Assembly: GCA_014058105.1 (NCBI GenBank) | Contig: JACGCM010002205.1 | Location: forward strand, 1,612,001-1,676,000 | Direction: 5' to 3' | DNA from: Kingdonia uniflora | Taxonomy: Eukaryota; Streptophyta; Magnoliopsida; Ranunculales; Circaeasteraceae | Length of the DNA: 64,000 nt | Part shown: piece by piece, positions 35,649 through 45,984 of the stretch | Layout of the letters: the number at the start of each line of letters is the position of its first letter | Position numbering within the stretch: position 1 is the first letter of the stretch | Notes under the pieces: model-generated | The model's input: only the letters and a program-made list of their open reading frames with translations | Databases searched by the model: none | What the model was told of the DNA's origin: nothing | Made by a program: the position numbers and the translations under genes

Positions 35649-35802
35649 TCTGAAAGTCGCCCCTCGTGACGAAGACGCATTACATTGTAAGATTGTAGGT
35701 TTGATAAAAGCAGATAACTTAGATGAAGCGCTATCGGCGATTCGAGCATTGGAAAAGATCCCTTGGGATCAAAGTTTTACGGTCGACTTTAGTTTCGATA
35801 AG
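35649..35802 (+). pseudogene. SRP72: SRP72-like exon fragment
   Basis: After a TGATTGCAG acceptor the frame reads 'VLKVAPRDEDALHCKIVGLI' and 'KADNLDEALSAIRALEKIPW', ending at GATAAG|GTAAAC. The N-terminal TPR region of plant SRP72 has 'AD.IL..APGDEDA..CKVVALIKAD.ID.ALS.I', in the same order. SRP72 binds 7S RNA in the signal recognition particle; only about 50 residues are present. The leader before it (35560-35600) is CT-rich. It is probably captured by Helitron A. Confidence 0.65.
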
Positions 35803-36065
35803 GTAAACTGGAATGCAGCTGATTTGGAGTTTATGAGATTAATTTGGTGTTTTTAGACATGGACGGCGACGAATTTCATCTCTGATGATTTAATTTTGGC
35901 ACATTAGTAAAATTTAACTATTTGCGGTCAATGGGTATGATCAAATAAATTATATGATACCCTAGCTGTGCCCCATTGGCAAAATATTCGGGAAAGAATT
36001 AAGGTTCTAAATTTATTATTTTGGTGTAATGGTTTTAAAATTTGATTGGGTTTTATATAACAATT

Positions 36066-36133
36066 CTTGGGATCAAGAGGTATAGCTCAATTGAAGAAGT
36101 AGAGGAGGCATATGAGAAGATTTCGTCAAAATG
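36066..36133 (+). pseudogene. Short exon fragment, possibly J-domain protein
   Basis: The piece reads 'LGIKRYSSIEEVEEAYEKIS' and 'SKW'. It resembles the helix I-II start of some plant J-domain proteins ('LG..RYSS.EEV..AYE'), but the HPD motif is not included. The assignment is weak. The reading ends at a T-starting, non-canonical junction. Confidence 0.3.
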
Positions 36134-38438
36134 GTAATCTATTATACTGTTGTTGTGTATATTTATAGATTTATTTTTGGGATTAGTGTTTACCTTAGAA
36201 TTAGATAGGTCTATTCGAGGTGCCCGGATTGATATTATCCCGTTCTGAGATATGGATGTTGTGATATCGATGTATTAATGGGAGAACTAATTTGTTATAT
36301 GAAGGATCCTAGATTTTGGATTTTTTTTTTTGTAGAAATATTTTTATAGTTTAACTATGAAGGAAACATCATAAAGAGTTAGTTTTAAAGTATTTTCCTT
36401 ATTTTATTATGTGGTAGTAGGTACAGAATAAACTCATACCCTTCAGGTTGATTCTACTAAGAAACCACATAGGGGGAGTTGTTATGACTTTTGGATATGT
36501 TAAATAGAAAGTTTGGGTATGAGTAATGATAATTGGAGTTGGTTTTGGAGGCTAAGAAGAGGTATGTTTAAGGGGCCATGCATATTCCATCTGAGCATAT
36601 TGGAGTTTTAACTTACAAGAATAAGTACAATGATGCAATGTATCTGCCGACATATTGAATTTTCTACAAGTACAGAGACACAAATATAGGTTTTCAGCGA
36701 ATTTCTCAATGGATGCATATGTTTTATTAATCAATCCAAGGGCATATGATCCAAGGAAAGAAAGTTAAGCCAGCTATACACTTCATTATATTGATAAAAC
36801 TGGGCAGTGGTGCCATAATTTGCCTGCTCTTAATGAAATTGTTTCTCAATCCCCATAAACTTCTTGAAAAAGGTCAGAAATCCAAGGAGTTTTATCTGAT
36901 CCTACAAAAACACTCACTTCTCCCCAAAAATATACATTTGAGCATAAGTTTGAACCTCAGCAAGTAACGAAACAAGGTTGGACCATGTAGTGCCCTGGCC
37001 CAAAAAGGAGAAATCATATACGGTACACAAAAATCTAATAATGCACATATAGAAGAAACATATCAGTATCCATTTCCCAGGTGCAACTGTCGTCCAAGCT
37101 GTGCCTTGGATCCCAAAGTGCGAGAACCTTGCTCGTGTATGTCACAGACAATGGGTTAGAAAAAAGTGGGAGGGAAGGATTATTCTCATTTTTCTATTTG
37201 TATATTAGTGATCTGAAAGGTTGCGGGCCACAACAGTAAACCATGACTACATTATAGCACAGTTTGCAAAGGGCTACCAACTGACATGAACTGATAAATG
37301 AGAAGGGGGATTATTATATTACAACTCCCATTTAGGTGGAGTGCGGATATCAAATATGTCAACTGGGACATAATGCTACTGCTTTACTAATGGCCTTATT
37401 GAGAATATCGAGTATTTTCCCATATGAAGAATATAAAAGGGACATATCACCAATGAAATGAGGATCAACACTAATATGATACTCCCTGTCATGTTGGCTA
37501 GGATTTGTATCGGCGCTATTTGTTGATTATTATTACTGTACAATGAACTAGGCTACTTATTGCTGCACCAAGTAAACAAATTTTGTCTAACCATACTGTA
37601 AAACACTGGAGGTGGATCTTCTATCAGAGTACAGCCATTGCCCATCAGTTTCTATTAATGCCTCAGTTTGCACGTGTCCACGGTCTGGAAAAAGAAGGCC
37701 ATATCCCAATCAATCCTTCAGATTTTAAAATTTTCATGTAAGATCCTCGAGATGTGATGTATAGATAGAATGCATAAATTGACTAACCAAATTGACCAAA
37801 TGAGTGATGTGGTTGTGTCTGCAGAAAATTAAAGGGATGATGCTGGAAATCCTCTAGCCAAGAACTTCATCGAGTTTATTACCAACCCTAACTTTTCAAG
37901 TTACGGAAAGATGATGGATTTCTTTCGTCCAGTACTCCAAATTACGACGATTACAGGACCAATTGATGTTTGTGTCTCTGATAGTACTCTGTCGATATCC
38001 TGCGAGCTTTTGATTAGTGAGGTGAACATGTTGCAAATAGGGTCTATTATTAGGTTGGACAAGTTATCTATCTCCCCACAGACTTCAAGTGTCTATTGTT
38101 AGGTTTGATGGAGAACTTCAAGGTCCAACACTTGAAGCTAGGCCCGGATACACTAAAGAAAAGATGATTTGGAAAATGGCGCAAAAATAGAAAATATTTT
38201 ACCATCAAAAGGATGGGAAATTATCTAAATAGCGATAAGGTCGAAGATGTAATAAATTTAGCAATGACATAAATATAGGTAAAGAAAGGAAAGACGGATA
38301 CTGGCCAAAGGTATTTAGACATGCTAATTGTGGGGGTTTAATTCGGAGGTATGTAATAAATAATATATATTAGTTATAGTGTCGAAGGCGCATAAATGGA
38401 AATTTTCTATAGCGCCAAAGACGCGTCAACGTATTCAT

Positions 38439-38463
38439 CGTGGCGAGCCACGGGTAGTACTAG
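38439..38463 (+). terminator. Helitron A 3' hairpin and CTAG end
   Basis: CGTGGCGAGCCACG forms a 6-bp stem, followed by GGTAGTA and CTAG. Helitron transposition normally terminates at such a subterminal hairpin. Confidence 0.85.
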
Positions 38464-38719
38464 TCTATATTACATTACACAATGGTGTTTTTCAAATAGA
38501 CAAGTTTACCATTGTCTCAAAGATAAAGAGGGGCTGAGACTTGTGGAAAAAAAAACGAGATCGACGAACTAGATTTGTTCAACTTTTTGGCTTATGAGTT
38601 CTTTTGACATAACACATAAAAGGGGTGTTTAAGTCTTATTGCTTCTCTTTTATTATCTCTACCAACTCTTCATCTCTCTCAACTCTCCCAACTTTTTATC
38701 TCTCACATCACTTTTGTGA

Positions 38720-39240
38720 TTACTCTCTAAGCAAAGAAAGGTACTCTCTCTCTCTCTCTTTTTTATTTTTTATTTTATCTTGATTTTGTAAGCTTATGGT
38801 ACTCTCTCTCTCCTACTGCTGTGAATCACGCTTTGCTTTGTCTCTCACATCTTCTCTCTCTCTCTTTCTAACTGTGAAGTCCTCAGCATCAACAAAGCTT
38901 TGGTAGGAATCTGATTCAAGCTTTGCTTCGTCTCTCACATCTTCTCCAAGGTACTCTTCGTCTCTCACATCTTCTCTATCTCTCTCTCTTCAAGCTTTAG
39001 TAGGAATCTAATTTTGATTCTCTTTTTTAATTCTCTTTCTAAGCAAGATCCTGCTGCTGTGAATCACGCTTCGCATCGACTGATTTTGTTTTCTGATTCT
39101 TTTTTTATTCTAAGCAAAGTACTCAACTGTCAATCTCTCCCTTTACTATTCTGTTCTCTTTGTTGTGAGGCCATTCTCTATTTTTTTGAATCATTATCAA
39201 TCTGCTGCATCACTACTTCACCACTATGGTTGCATCCCTA
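38720..39240 (+). repeat. CT-rich leader with repeated segments
   Basis: 'TCGTCTCTCACATCTTCTC' and 'GCTGTGAATCACGCTT' each recur two to three times between 38746 and 39070 among (CT)n runs. This looks like a duplicated 5' untranslated leader of the captured MYB gene. Confidence 0.55.
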
Positions 39241-39908
39241 GGGTCTAATTCAAGTTCATGACATGAAGTAAGATCTTCCCACGTATGCATAAACTGCCAA
39301 TCAATTTTCAAAAGTTTTAACAACGATGCATATTTAGAAGAATAAAAATTTCGTCAAACAGCCTTAGGGACGTGATGGTTATTTTAAAAGAGATCATAGC
39401 ATAATTTTTATTTTAGAAGATATCATATCATAATTCTTTGGCGCATCAGCATGATATGTTTGTTTTATTTTTGTCAAGGCAGCAAATGATAATGATGTTC
39501 TATCATAAAAGAATGGACATTCTATTTGTTGCTTAAAGGAATGGATATCCTTTAAAAGTTCAAGTAGCAACACAACACAATTCCATTGCCTATATCAAAC
39601 TTTAGACTTCAGTTCAAGCAAGAATATAAACTACATGCATTTTGTCACAATACATCGCGAGGAAGGTCACATATGTATTCGTACAGTATCCAAACATTTG
39701 TCATAATCTATTGTGATTGCATCTCATATATATGTTTATTGTTTGTTAGTTAAGGTTTATGATATTTTGTCAATAAGTATCCTTGATGGTGTTAAATGAA
39801 TGATTTTCTCATTTAGTTGGTGCTGATTTTTAAGTGCTTTTGTGATAGCAATTTAGTGTTTTCTGTGCAATTTATGTTAAGGACTCATAATTACCATTTG
39901 AAGTGCAG

Positions 39909-40101
39909 AAACAACACCAAAGACTTACTACGGGCAATGGGTGTGAAAGGAATTACTCTTTTTCACTTAAAGAGTCATCTGCAGGTTTATCTCAAGCTTA
40001 ATTTTATCTCATCTTTTGCTAAGTAATGAGGTTTCTTAATCTATAACAGAAATACATATTAGGTAGGTGTTTGAGGAAAGAATCTTCCGAGGCTATGGAT
40101 G
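39909..40101 (+). pseudogene. G2-like (GARP/MYB-CC, PHL-type) transcription factor, two exon fragments
   Basis: Exon 1 (39909-39984) reads 'LLRAMGVKGITLFHLKSHLQ' up to CTGCAG|GTTTAT. Exon 2 (40050-40101) continues 'KYILGRCLRKESSEAMD' up to a GTATGT donor. The junction gives 'FHLKSHLQKY.LG', the third helix of the G2-like MYB domain ('..MGVKGLTLFHLKSHLQKYRLGK'). The intron position is the usual one for this family. The N-terminal helices and the coiled-coil domain are missing. It lies in Helitron B and is in the + direction. Confidence 0.82.
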
Positions 40102-40613
40102 GTATGTTTTTCTTGAAATTTTCTCTCTTATTATGCCATCAGAGTTTGCTCTTTGTCCTGATAAAAATTTATAAATGGGAAAGTTAGCCTTTCTCCATGA
40201 ATAGCCTTTTCGCATATGACATGATTACTCTGTACAGCCCAAAGCTGATAATAACAAAAACCGGGTTTAGTTACCCAAAATGGATCCATGGAAAGAGTGA
40301 ATATCGATTAAAAATCACCTTATTCTGATTTTTGGCTTTGAAATGAAGGAAACTCGGTTCCTGCCCTTTGGATATCCCAAAATGGATTCATGGCATGTGC
40401 TGCTTTTCTGACAAGGTGCAAGGCTAACTAGAAGGCAACTCTTAGTACCTATAAGGGAGATGCTGGAAAGGGAGAAGGCGCTTCTGAGGGCCTTCATGTG
40501 AAGGATTGCAAGTACTGATGTAAGTTTTCTGATGTTTTAGATAAAACTATTTGACGAGAAAGGCTTTATTATGGATTAATGCCTTCTCTGTGGATATTAG
40601 GAAAACTTTTAAT

Positions 40614-40616
<3 letters not shown>

Positions 40617-40652
<36 letters not shown>
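40617..40652. repeat. (AT)n microsatellite
   Basis: An uninterrupted AT dinucleotide run of about 17-18 units lies inside Helitron B. Confidence 0.95.
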
Positions 40653-40653
<1 letters not shown>

Positions 40654-41569
40654 ATGCCTTTTTGATACATTCTACTAATAAAAGAAGTACCGATGGATAC
40701 ACCATTTCGTAAAGATAATATCACATTAGCTACTTTGAACCATGCATTCAGTAAATTATGGATCCTCCCTGAAGGGTTACTTTATCAAACAAAAAGTGAA
40801 ACAGGAAGCAGGCACTTCAAAACTTGTTGAATCCACTATAAAATTGAATCCAGTGAAACTCGAATCCACTACAGAACTGAAACCCATGAAACCCGAACCC
40901 TTTGTTAATTAAAACTGAAGATCGTGACTTAGTCTAAGTATTCACACAATCACTAGAATGATAACAAGTACATAGTAAACAAAATTGCTTTTACTCAGGC
41001 CTTCAGGGAGCTTTTGCATTTTGGTCATAGTATACCTGTCTGTCAGTCTCATATATCTTCTTGATTGTTACAGAAGCTCCCCAAGAAAATTTGAGGGTAT
41101 TTTTGCATAGCTTTGTAAACATACAGTGTAACTTTGTTATGATACAGTTTGTTTTACAAGCTCTATTGAGTTGTTTGTACATGTAATCTTTGTTTTTGGT
41201 GGTTATAATTTATATGCGTTACAGAGTTTCGATCATAGCAACACACCAAAAAGGCCAGTTTGTGCATATTTTGGATTGTTAGTCCCTCCTTATCGTGAGT
41301 CCTCTGTGTTGCTTATAAATTATATTAAGCAGGCTCTGTTATGGCCGTGTTGTGGGCATCTGATTCGTGAGAAACATGTTGTGGGTATCCGATTCGAGGA
41401 CGAGCCCATGTTAATACATTTGAGGTGTATACAAGTTATGGCCATTTTTTTTTTCAAACCAAGTAAAAAAGAGAAAATCGGAGATTATTTTAGTTTTTGT
41501 ATTTTTTTCCTGGGGATTTTTTTTTTGATGTTTCGAAAATGCTTAAATTTTAAGCATGTTCAAAATTAA

Positions 41570-41830
41570 ACGCCCAATCATTCGGCGAGTTTTGCAAATA
41601 ATAGATCCGAAAAGTGCCAAATCATTTGTTGTATTTTGGATATATGCCTAATCATTCGGCATGCTATGTTAAATTCGAAATCATTAGCAAGTTTTATTTC
41701 AATTTAGTTATCTTGAAAATGCAGAATCATTTGGCATGTCTTAGCTCAAATGCCAAATCATTCAGCAACACCATTTGGGCGCTCTACGTTTAGCACACAG
41801 CAAAAAACAACAAATCATTTGGTTAGGCGC
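41570..41830. repeat. Degenerate repeat of AATCATTYGGC
   Basis: Variants of AATCATT(C/T)GGC occur about seven times at irregular spacing of 30-60 bases (near 41576, 41624, 41651, 41682, 41727, 41755, 41813). Several are preceded by 'GCCAA' or 'GCAG'. The block sits close to the 3' end of Helitron B. Confidence 0.55.
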
Positions 41831-42069
41831 ATAACAAAAAATGCCGAATTAAATGTTATATTAAATCTATACATCAAACTCCTAATTATATGTATTTGAT
41901 AACAAGCTTAAATGGTATATCAAGAAGGGAACACTGTTATTTATTGATAACAAGCTTATATTAAACTATGTAGGTGTTTTTAAGACTATGCATCATCCTA
42001 ATCATCTTAGGATATCCATTATTTTCATGAGCGGTAGTTTTAGCGCCGAAGGCGCGTTGATGTTGTTGC

Positions 42070-42094
42070 CGTGGCAAGCCACGTGTAGTACTAG
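42070..42094 (+). terminator. Helitron B 3' hairpin and CTAG end
   Basis: CGTGGCAAGCCACG gives a 6-bp stem with a two-base loop, then TGTAGTA and CTAG, then host T. Confidence 0.87.
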
Positions 42095-42364
42095 TATTGT
42101 GATAATCATGATATGTTGACCAAGAATATATTATTTTAAAATTATGTAAATAAGACATTATCACGATATCTATCTCAGAATAAGTTAACTGTATAGATCA
42201 TTTCAAAGTTTTTCAGCTTAATATATATTACTTGATAGGCCATTTTTTTAAAAATTTAGTATATGTTGGAATTATATATCAGTGTATTTGGATCCACAGT
42301 TAGAATGACGCAGTGCATGATCATAAATTTATCCTAATGAGGTTTTTGATAAATATTGCTGCAG

Positions 42365-42850
42365 GTGCTAATGCCCAGGCTTAGTTCGCAAAATCATCTG
42401 GAATCTTCTACTCTTGTCTAGTGGTTGCAACTTCTTCGTAAATATGTTGAAGATCTTATCAACCAACCTATCTCTCGGCACCATGGCGGTCTTTCTGATT
42501 GTCTGGAAGAGTCTCCATTTCTGGCATGTGTCTCCGACGGAGAGTTTCAGAGTATATGTACCCGCCACTTACAACGTCAAGCTATATTTGTTTTTCTTAA
42601 ACTCTCCCTCAGTTTGTTTAGCGTTGGTAAAGATATTGACTTGAGATGTTCATATGCATCTTCAAGTTCTTCATTGACCATTGACCCGCAATCTGCGCTA
42701 AGTGTTGCACTAGGAAGAAAGGTCTGTCAAAACTTTCTGCTTGGCTTGAAAGGCATTTGCCTATGGATACGCTTGCTGAGTGCTGACTATGAAATGTATT
42801 TGGAAAAGTGTGCCAACTTTACGTCATCCTTTCTGCAGCTATTTTTGGAG
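42365..42850 (+). CDS. LINS1: LINES homolog exon beyond the 40-kb intron, with TAG and paired frameshifts
   Basis: The acceptor TATTGCTGCAG precedes 42365. The first codons read 'VLMPRLSSQNHLESSTLV', completing 'RHKML|VLM' from the upstream exon. TAG at 42419-42421 replaces a Ser codon (TCG to TAG would suffice) before 'WLQLLRKYVEDL'. From about 42706 to 42780 the family-like frame shifts ('TRKKGLSKLSAWLERHLP') and then returns at 'ADYEMYLEKC'. That needs one small deletion and one compensating insertion. A GTATGG donor follows 'FLQLFLE' at 42850/42851. The next family exon is not found in the remaining 21 kb. Confidence 0.7.
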
Positions 42851-43423
42851 GTATGGCTGAAGTCCCCCCTTGTTTTGCTACACACTGGTACCATATACAA
42901 CTGCACGAATTACATTAGATTTACTTTCTATGATGTAAAAGCTGATTGGTTCACGCTATGTGATAGTGTTTTCAAGTTGTGGCTGGTTGGGCATTGCTTT
43001 ACACATTAATGCAATTTTTTTTCTTTTTTCATTTGTTTGTACCGGATGTAAAGTGTAGACAATGTCTAAAGTAGGAAAATATAGACTAAATTTGTATAGT
43101 TAAACCTAAAATACGAGACCTTTTATGTATTATAGGAATATAGAGAGAATTTCTTTCGTAGAGACATAGATAGATCGAGGAAACCTCTCTCTAGATTTTC
43201 TCTCTCCAATTTTTCTTTTCTCTTGAAGCTTCCCCGCAGTGATAATTTTTCACCCGAGTCATAAACTTTTTGTTTTTGTGCAGAATAAATATTCGTATGT
43301 GTTTATATGCATGGTTACCTTCTACCCAATTTCATGTAATTAACTGTACAGTTCGATGTTTATGAGTATACTTTTTTCTTATCCCCATAATTGCTTAGAA
43401 CATGACGAAGGCCTGTCTAACCA

Positions 43424-43508
43424 CCCATTTTGATAAAAATACCTTTATTACTTCCATATGGAATGTAGATATTTTAATAAAAATAGGAGCAGTATTATCA
43501 AAATGGGG
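43424..43508. mobile_element. Small foldback (MITE-like) element
   Basis: CCCATTTTGATAA (about 43426) and TTATCAAAATGGG (about 43494) form 13-bp perfect inverted ends around about 55 bases of A/T-rich DNA. No coding capacity. The target duplication was not determined. The nearby stretch 43010-43420 shows nothing else. Confidence 0.5.
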
Positions 43509-43614
43509 AGGGGGAGAGGTAAGTTCAAAGCTGACAAGTTTTCTGGGAGGTAAGTTGAAGAAACTCAGTAGTATGAGCTGTCTGATTTCAGAGTCTGAAC
43601 GTGTCAGCAATTGA

Positions 43615-44450
43615 GAGGCGTTTGGACTTTGGACGTTGAAAAAAGGCGGTGGTTTGTGATGCAGTAAATTCTCACTTGAGTTGGCACGAAATTGGAGAGG
43701 CTATTCTTAAATATTCGGGGAAAGATGAAATCACTTTGATCCTTTGTGGTAAAGGCAGAATGGTATTTTTTGCTGAATCAGTTAACAAGGCTATTAATTT
43801 CGCGACAGGAGGAATTTAATACGTCCAAGAACACAAAAAAATTGCTTCATCATTGGACACCGGTCACGAATACTTTTTGTGATGAGGTTCTCAAAGATCA
43901 AGCAGTCTGGAGTAAAGTCTTTGGTGTTCCTTTGCACTTATGGTCGACAAAAATCTTTAAAATCATTGGGGAATGTTGCGGTGGATTCCTTGAAGTTGGT
44001 CATGACACTAGCTCTCACGTTCTTTCGGATATAAAGTTGAAAGTTCAGAACATCAAGCCAATTCATGACAAATCATTGATTATCACTACCATAATAGAAT
44101 TGGAAGATGCTTACATTGGCGGTGGTGTTTGCTTCATCCCAGTAAAAGTAGAAAAGATGAACAAAGATAGACAATGTAGGGCCATCAGGTCAAAGAGTTT
44201 GGGACCCAAGCAATCTCATAAAGTAACGAAGACAACAATATTTGATAGGCTAACTGCTTCTGTAGAAGATTTATTAATGGTAGGGATGCTAGATCCATGA
44301 TTAAGGTTACACAAATCTAAGTCACACTCCAATCATTGCAAATTGATTGGATTTCAGCACAAAATTCAAAGATTCGTCGCAGGTTTAGCCACCAAGTTTT
44401 TGCTGAATGGGCGAATGCAGCTGTTGGTTAATCGTCCTTCCCAATCCAAA
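43615..44450 (+). pseudogene. LINE ORF1 / DUF4283-type protein remnant
   Basis: Across frames the sequence reads 'KKAVVCDAVNSHLSWHEIGE', 'GKGRMVFFAESVNKAINF', 'KLLHHWTPV', 'VWSKVFGVPLHLWSTKIFKI' and 'IGECCGGFLEVGHDT'. The order 'R.V........SW.EIG..I', 'FF.E....A' and 'W.RV.GVPLHLW....F..IG...G.FL.VD..T' is that of DUF4283, the N-terminal domain of plant LINE ORF1 proteins. A frame change lies near 43800. The zinc knuckle is not seen. The element is truncated by the copia LTR at 44511. Confidence 0.7.
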
Positions 44451-44510
44451 CATTTTATAGTTTCCTACATCCATTTGGCCGTACTTAGTTTCCTATTATT
44501 GTGGTGTGCA

Positions 44511-44645
44511 TTTTAACAAGGCTATTTTATGTTCTTTTCGTCCCATATTGGTTATTCATATAGGTAGTTTAATATCTCTCTATATAGAGAGTATGATGTA
44601 ACTTAAATAATTAATTCAATAATAATAATAATAATATATTATTCT
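44511..44645 (+). repeat. Copia element 1, 5' LTR
   Basis: It aligns with 52466-52595: 'CAAGGCTATTTTATGTTCTT', 'CATATTGGTTATTCATA', 'TATATAGAGAGTATGATG' and an AAT-rich end. The first bases have decayed from TGTTAG to TTTTAA. A 'TTGGTAT' primer-site-like word follows at about 44648. Confidence 0.75.
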
Positions 44646-44906
44646 TGTTGGTATGATTCACGCCGCGCTTTCTCTCTCTCTCTTTCTACTCTCTTTGAAG
44701 AACGACGATTATCATGTTTTCTCTAGTAACGTTGTTTTGATCGCAACCTAAGCTTCCGCAATTTTTAGTTTTTTTGGATCCAATTGCGAGATGCGATAGA
44801 TGTTGATCTGCATCTCAGATCTCTTTGGTTTATTTGAGGTAATCGATCGTGATAGTTATCGGTGACGAGTTGAGTTCGACAGCTTTGTCGATTGGAACGG
44901 GTAAAG

Positions 44907-45870
44907 ATGTCCAGTACTTCAACTTTGTTCATGATAATCCAAATCTAAAAATTACATCACAGCTACTAGATGGCTTGAATTATGTTCGATGAGTGCAGTC
45001 CGCGAAATTATTTGTTAGTGGTTGTGAAAAGATAAGATTTCTTCTTGCCACAGAAAAAGAACCTGCAGAATCAGATCCGAAGTATGCAAAGTGGTTCTCG
45101 GATGATTCAATGGTGAGAAGTTGGTTGATTAATTCTATGCAGCCGATGATCTCCGTTGGGTACTTATTCACAAACAATGCACATCTGATTTAAGAATCAC
45201 TTTGTAAGGTATATTCTCAGTAAGAGAATAATGCTAGGATCTTCCAACTTTCTAATGAGATAGAGAATTTTAAACAGGGTATTCATACATTGGGGATGTA
45301 TTATGCGAGACTTCGATCGAGTTGGGAAGAATTATCTCATTATGATTGCTTCATCGAGTAGCCAGCTAGTGCACCAAGTAAAAATGTTCCTCTTCCACCT
45401 ACGGCAGCAGAGATTTATTCGAAGATTGTGGGGAAGACTCGGGTGTTTTAGTTTCTTGCAGAGCTCAATCCCGACTTTGAGTATGCACAAGTTTATCTAC
45501 TTGACATGACCCATTTCCCAACTCTTGAGGAGGCATACGCATATTGTCTCTCTGATCAAATTCGTCGGTCACATATGCCTCCTATCTCTGGGATCCCTTC
45601 AGAGACTTATGCTATGGCTGTTTGTTATGCTTATTCGGTACCACCGTCAGTTCCTTTGCAGACTTCATAGACATCATCACCTAGCCTTTCTCCATTACCT
45701 TCAGCTTTCGGTAACTCTCGTCCGCCGAGGAAGAAGTGTGATTATTGTGGTAAGTGGGGACATCTAAAGATAACCTGTCATGCTTTGTAAGGTCATCCTG
45801 TTGGTTATGAACCACGCCCATCTCAGTCTTCAGCATACATATTTTTGGACTCTAGTGCCAGATTCTTCAG
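44907..45870 (+). pseudogene. Copia element 1 gag
   Basis: Readable blocks are 'LLDGLNYVRW'-like, 'KLFVSGCEKIRFLLATEKEP', 'MVRSWLINSMQPMISVGYLF', 'LEEAYAYCLSDQIRRSHMP' and a CCHC knuckle 'CDYCGKWGHLKITC' (about 45739-45780). These match the UBN2/gag domain of copia elements. Frames change near 45190, 45430 and 45500 and stops are frequent. Confidence 0.8.
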
Positions 45871-45984
45871 CTTTTAGTATTCTCTTTCAGGATGAGATCA
45901 ACAGGTTCTGACAACTTCTCTCTATGTTTTCTGCACCGGCAGCTTCACATGCAGGTAACTTCGTATCTACAAATAGTATTTCTG

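Larger units (their letters stand above)
35184..38463 (+). mobile_element. Helitron A (complete, non-autonomous, 3280 bases)
   Basis: The 5' end is TCTATATTATATTACACAAT, followed by 'GGTGTTTTTCAAATAGACAA' and 'AAAGATAAAGAGGAG'. The 3' end is a 6-bp-stem hairpin (CGTGGC-GA-GCCACG, 38439-38452) followed 7 bases later by CTAG (38460-38463). These are the standard Helitron termini. It carries an SRP72-like exon and other fragments but no Rep or helicase. The preceding four bases are CTAG, and the following unit starts at the next base. 36134-37800 has no recognisable gene; 37832-38100 holds an exon-like piece ('NPLAKNFIEFITNPNFSSYG') I cannot identify. Confidence 0.82.
38464..42094 (+). mobile_element. 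Helitron B (complete, non-autonomous, 3631 bases), abutting Helitron A
   Basis: TCTATATTACATTACACAAT begins immediately after the CTAG of Helitron A, and the first ~75 bases are nearly identical to those of A. The 3' end has the hairpin CGTGGC-AA-GCCACG (42070-42083), then TGTAGTA and CTAG (42091-42094), followed by T. The subterminal 'GCGCCGAAGGCGCG' is also shared with A ('GCGCCAAAGACGCG'). The unit carries a CT-rich leader (38650-39000), two G2-like MYB exons, unidentified exon-like pieces (40340-40500 and 41220-41400), an AT microsatellite and a degenerate short repeat. No transposase is present. Confidence 0.85.
2413..42364 (+). other. Giant intron (39,952 bases) of the LINES homolog, filled with Helitrons
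   Basis: GT at 2413 and AG at 42363-42364 bound a region whose flanking exons are in phase and contiguous in the protein. Only 2413-2627 and 42095-42364 lack Helitron signatures, which suggests an ancestral intron of roughly 0.5 kb. All recognisable inserted units and captured fragments inside point in the same (+) direction as the host gene. Confidence 0.68.
1648..42850 (+). pseudogene. LINS1: LINES homolog (LINS1-like) gene, three visible exons, split by a 40-kb intron; probably a pseudogene
   Basis: Exons 1648-1734, 1822-2412 and 42365-42850 join in one frame through GT-AG introns. Their product follows the plant Lines-homolog family in order: 'NESKYIRHSSNNVFVVI', then 'GSNWDGFLQL', 'VRVLRTILKHV', 'FVEAEDSTVNEHPIFDTI', 'RSQYLRHKML', then 'VLMPRLSS', 'WLQLLRKYVEDL' and 'SRHLQRQ'-like 'TRHLQRQAIFVFLKLS'. 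The 5' exons and the C-terminal exons are not in the window. Damage: TGA at 2113-2115 and TAG at 42419-42421, both where the family has Ser, plus a frameshift pair around 42706 and 42781. LINES-family proteins are poorly understood in plants. The family call is from recall of plant homologs; expression cannot be judged from sequence. Confidence 0.72.

Noticed and set aside
37832..38100. Possible telomere-protein (POT1-like) OB-fold fragment
   Set aside because: The frame reads 'DFFRPVLQITTITGPIDVCV', but key OB-fold landmarks do not match, so no family is assigned.
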